Of a stretch of DNA of 64,000 nt, positions 63,730 to 64,000 are shown piece after piece. Position numbers and translations under genes: made by a program. The first letter of the stretch is position 1, and every line of letters begins with the position of its first letter. Origin of the DNA: Macrostomum hystrix (Eukaryota; Platyhelminthes; Macrostomidae); NCBI GenBank assembly GCA_950097015.1, contig CATNEN010000003.1, positions 15,010,001 to 15,074,000 on the forward strand. Reading direction: 5' to 3'. Under the pieces are notes generated by a model. That model made no database searches. It had not been told where the DNA came from and was given only the letters and a program-made list of their open reading frames with translations.

Positions 63730-64000
63730 CTGAAATGAGATTGTTTGTAAAAAAATACTTTAAGATGCGGAATTACAAGAGTACATTCACTTTCTATTTT
63801 GGGGACTAATGGATCTAGACTTCATATTCTAATTCTTCCCCTATAAATAAGCTAAAAATCAACTTTGAAGGCTTTCAGTTTAATTAGAATTAATAAGGAA
63901 ACACATTGGTATTAAAATATTATATGTGCAATAATTTTTAAAGTACTTTTTACTGAAATTTTACAGAAACTGACGGGAGTCCTAATTTTAGTCGATAGTA
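63730..64000. other. Intron of the cGMP kinase gene at the window edge
   Basis: This is unique AT-rich intronic sequence upstream of the cGMP site-A exon. No further exon is visible before the window ends. Confidence 0.5.

Overview
The window is nuclear DNA of a bilaterian invertebrate. Genes are split by GT-AG introns, and their products (CDKL2-like kinase, peptide GPCR, ETS factor, cGMP-dependent protein kinase) are metazoan. tRNA-derived SINEs and a Ty3/gypsy element with the CHCC Gag zinc motif of the CsRn1 group would suit a lophotrochozoan such as a flatworm, but that placement is an inference and I cannot name the species. All four host genes lie on the minus strand. The retroelement is on the plus strand and is visibly more GC-rich than its surroundings.

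Layout from left to right: the first coding exon of a CDKL2-like kinase (69-236, rest outside the window); a 1.7 kb hairpin-unit minisatellite; a foldback element (3287-3722); SINE pieces; a 2.3 kb 20-bp array; a five-exon tachykinin-receptor-like GPCR (11694-23085) whose introns hold five tandem arrays and a SINE cluster; an (ATCT)61 microsatellite; two arrays related to the 7.8-10.1 kb array; an intact gypsy element (27530-32131) inserted into one of them with identical LTRs and an AGAC target duplication; 47-bp, 20-bp and 21-bp arrays; a four-exon divergent ETS transcription factor (37991-41774); a 31-bp array; and the 3' eleven coding exons of a PRKG1-like kinase (44791-63729), whose N-terminus lies beyond the right edge.

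The dominant property is tandem repetition. About 24 arrays with periods of 4 to 47 bp cover roughly 27 kb, or about 42 percent of the window. Most large introns of the GPCR and the kinase carry a different array, often close to a splice site. In one intron the array runs into the 5' splice site and copies it six times; in another it begins at the 3' splice site and forms its polypyrimidine tract. Short cores recur in distant arrays and stray single units occur elsewhere, so the arrays look like a dispersing network rather than isolated local slippage. Many long open frames are only these arrays read in periods divisible by three and are not annotated as genes.

The host genes do not form an operon. 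The GPCR and the cGMP kinase could both act in neuromodulatory signalling, but nothing here links them. Exon boundaries were read by eye from splice consensus, codon phase and protein family similarity. All are phase-consistent except GPCR exon 2 to exon 3, which is flagged.
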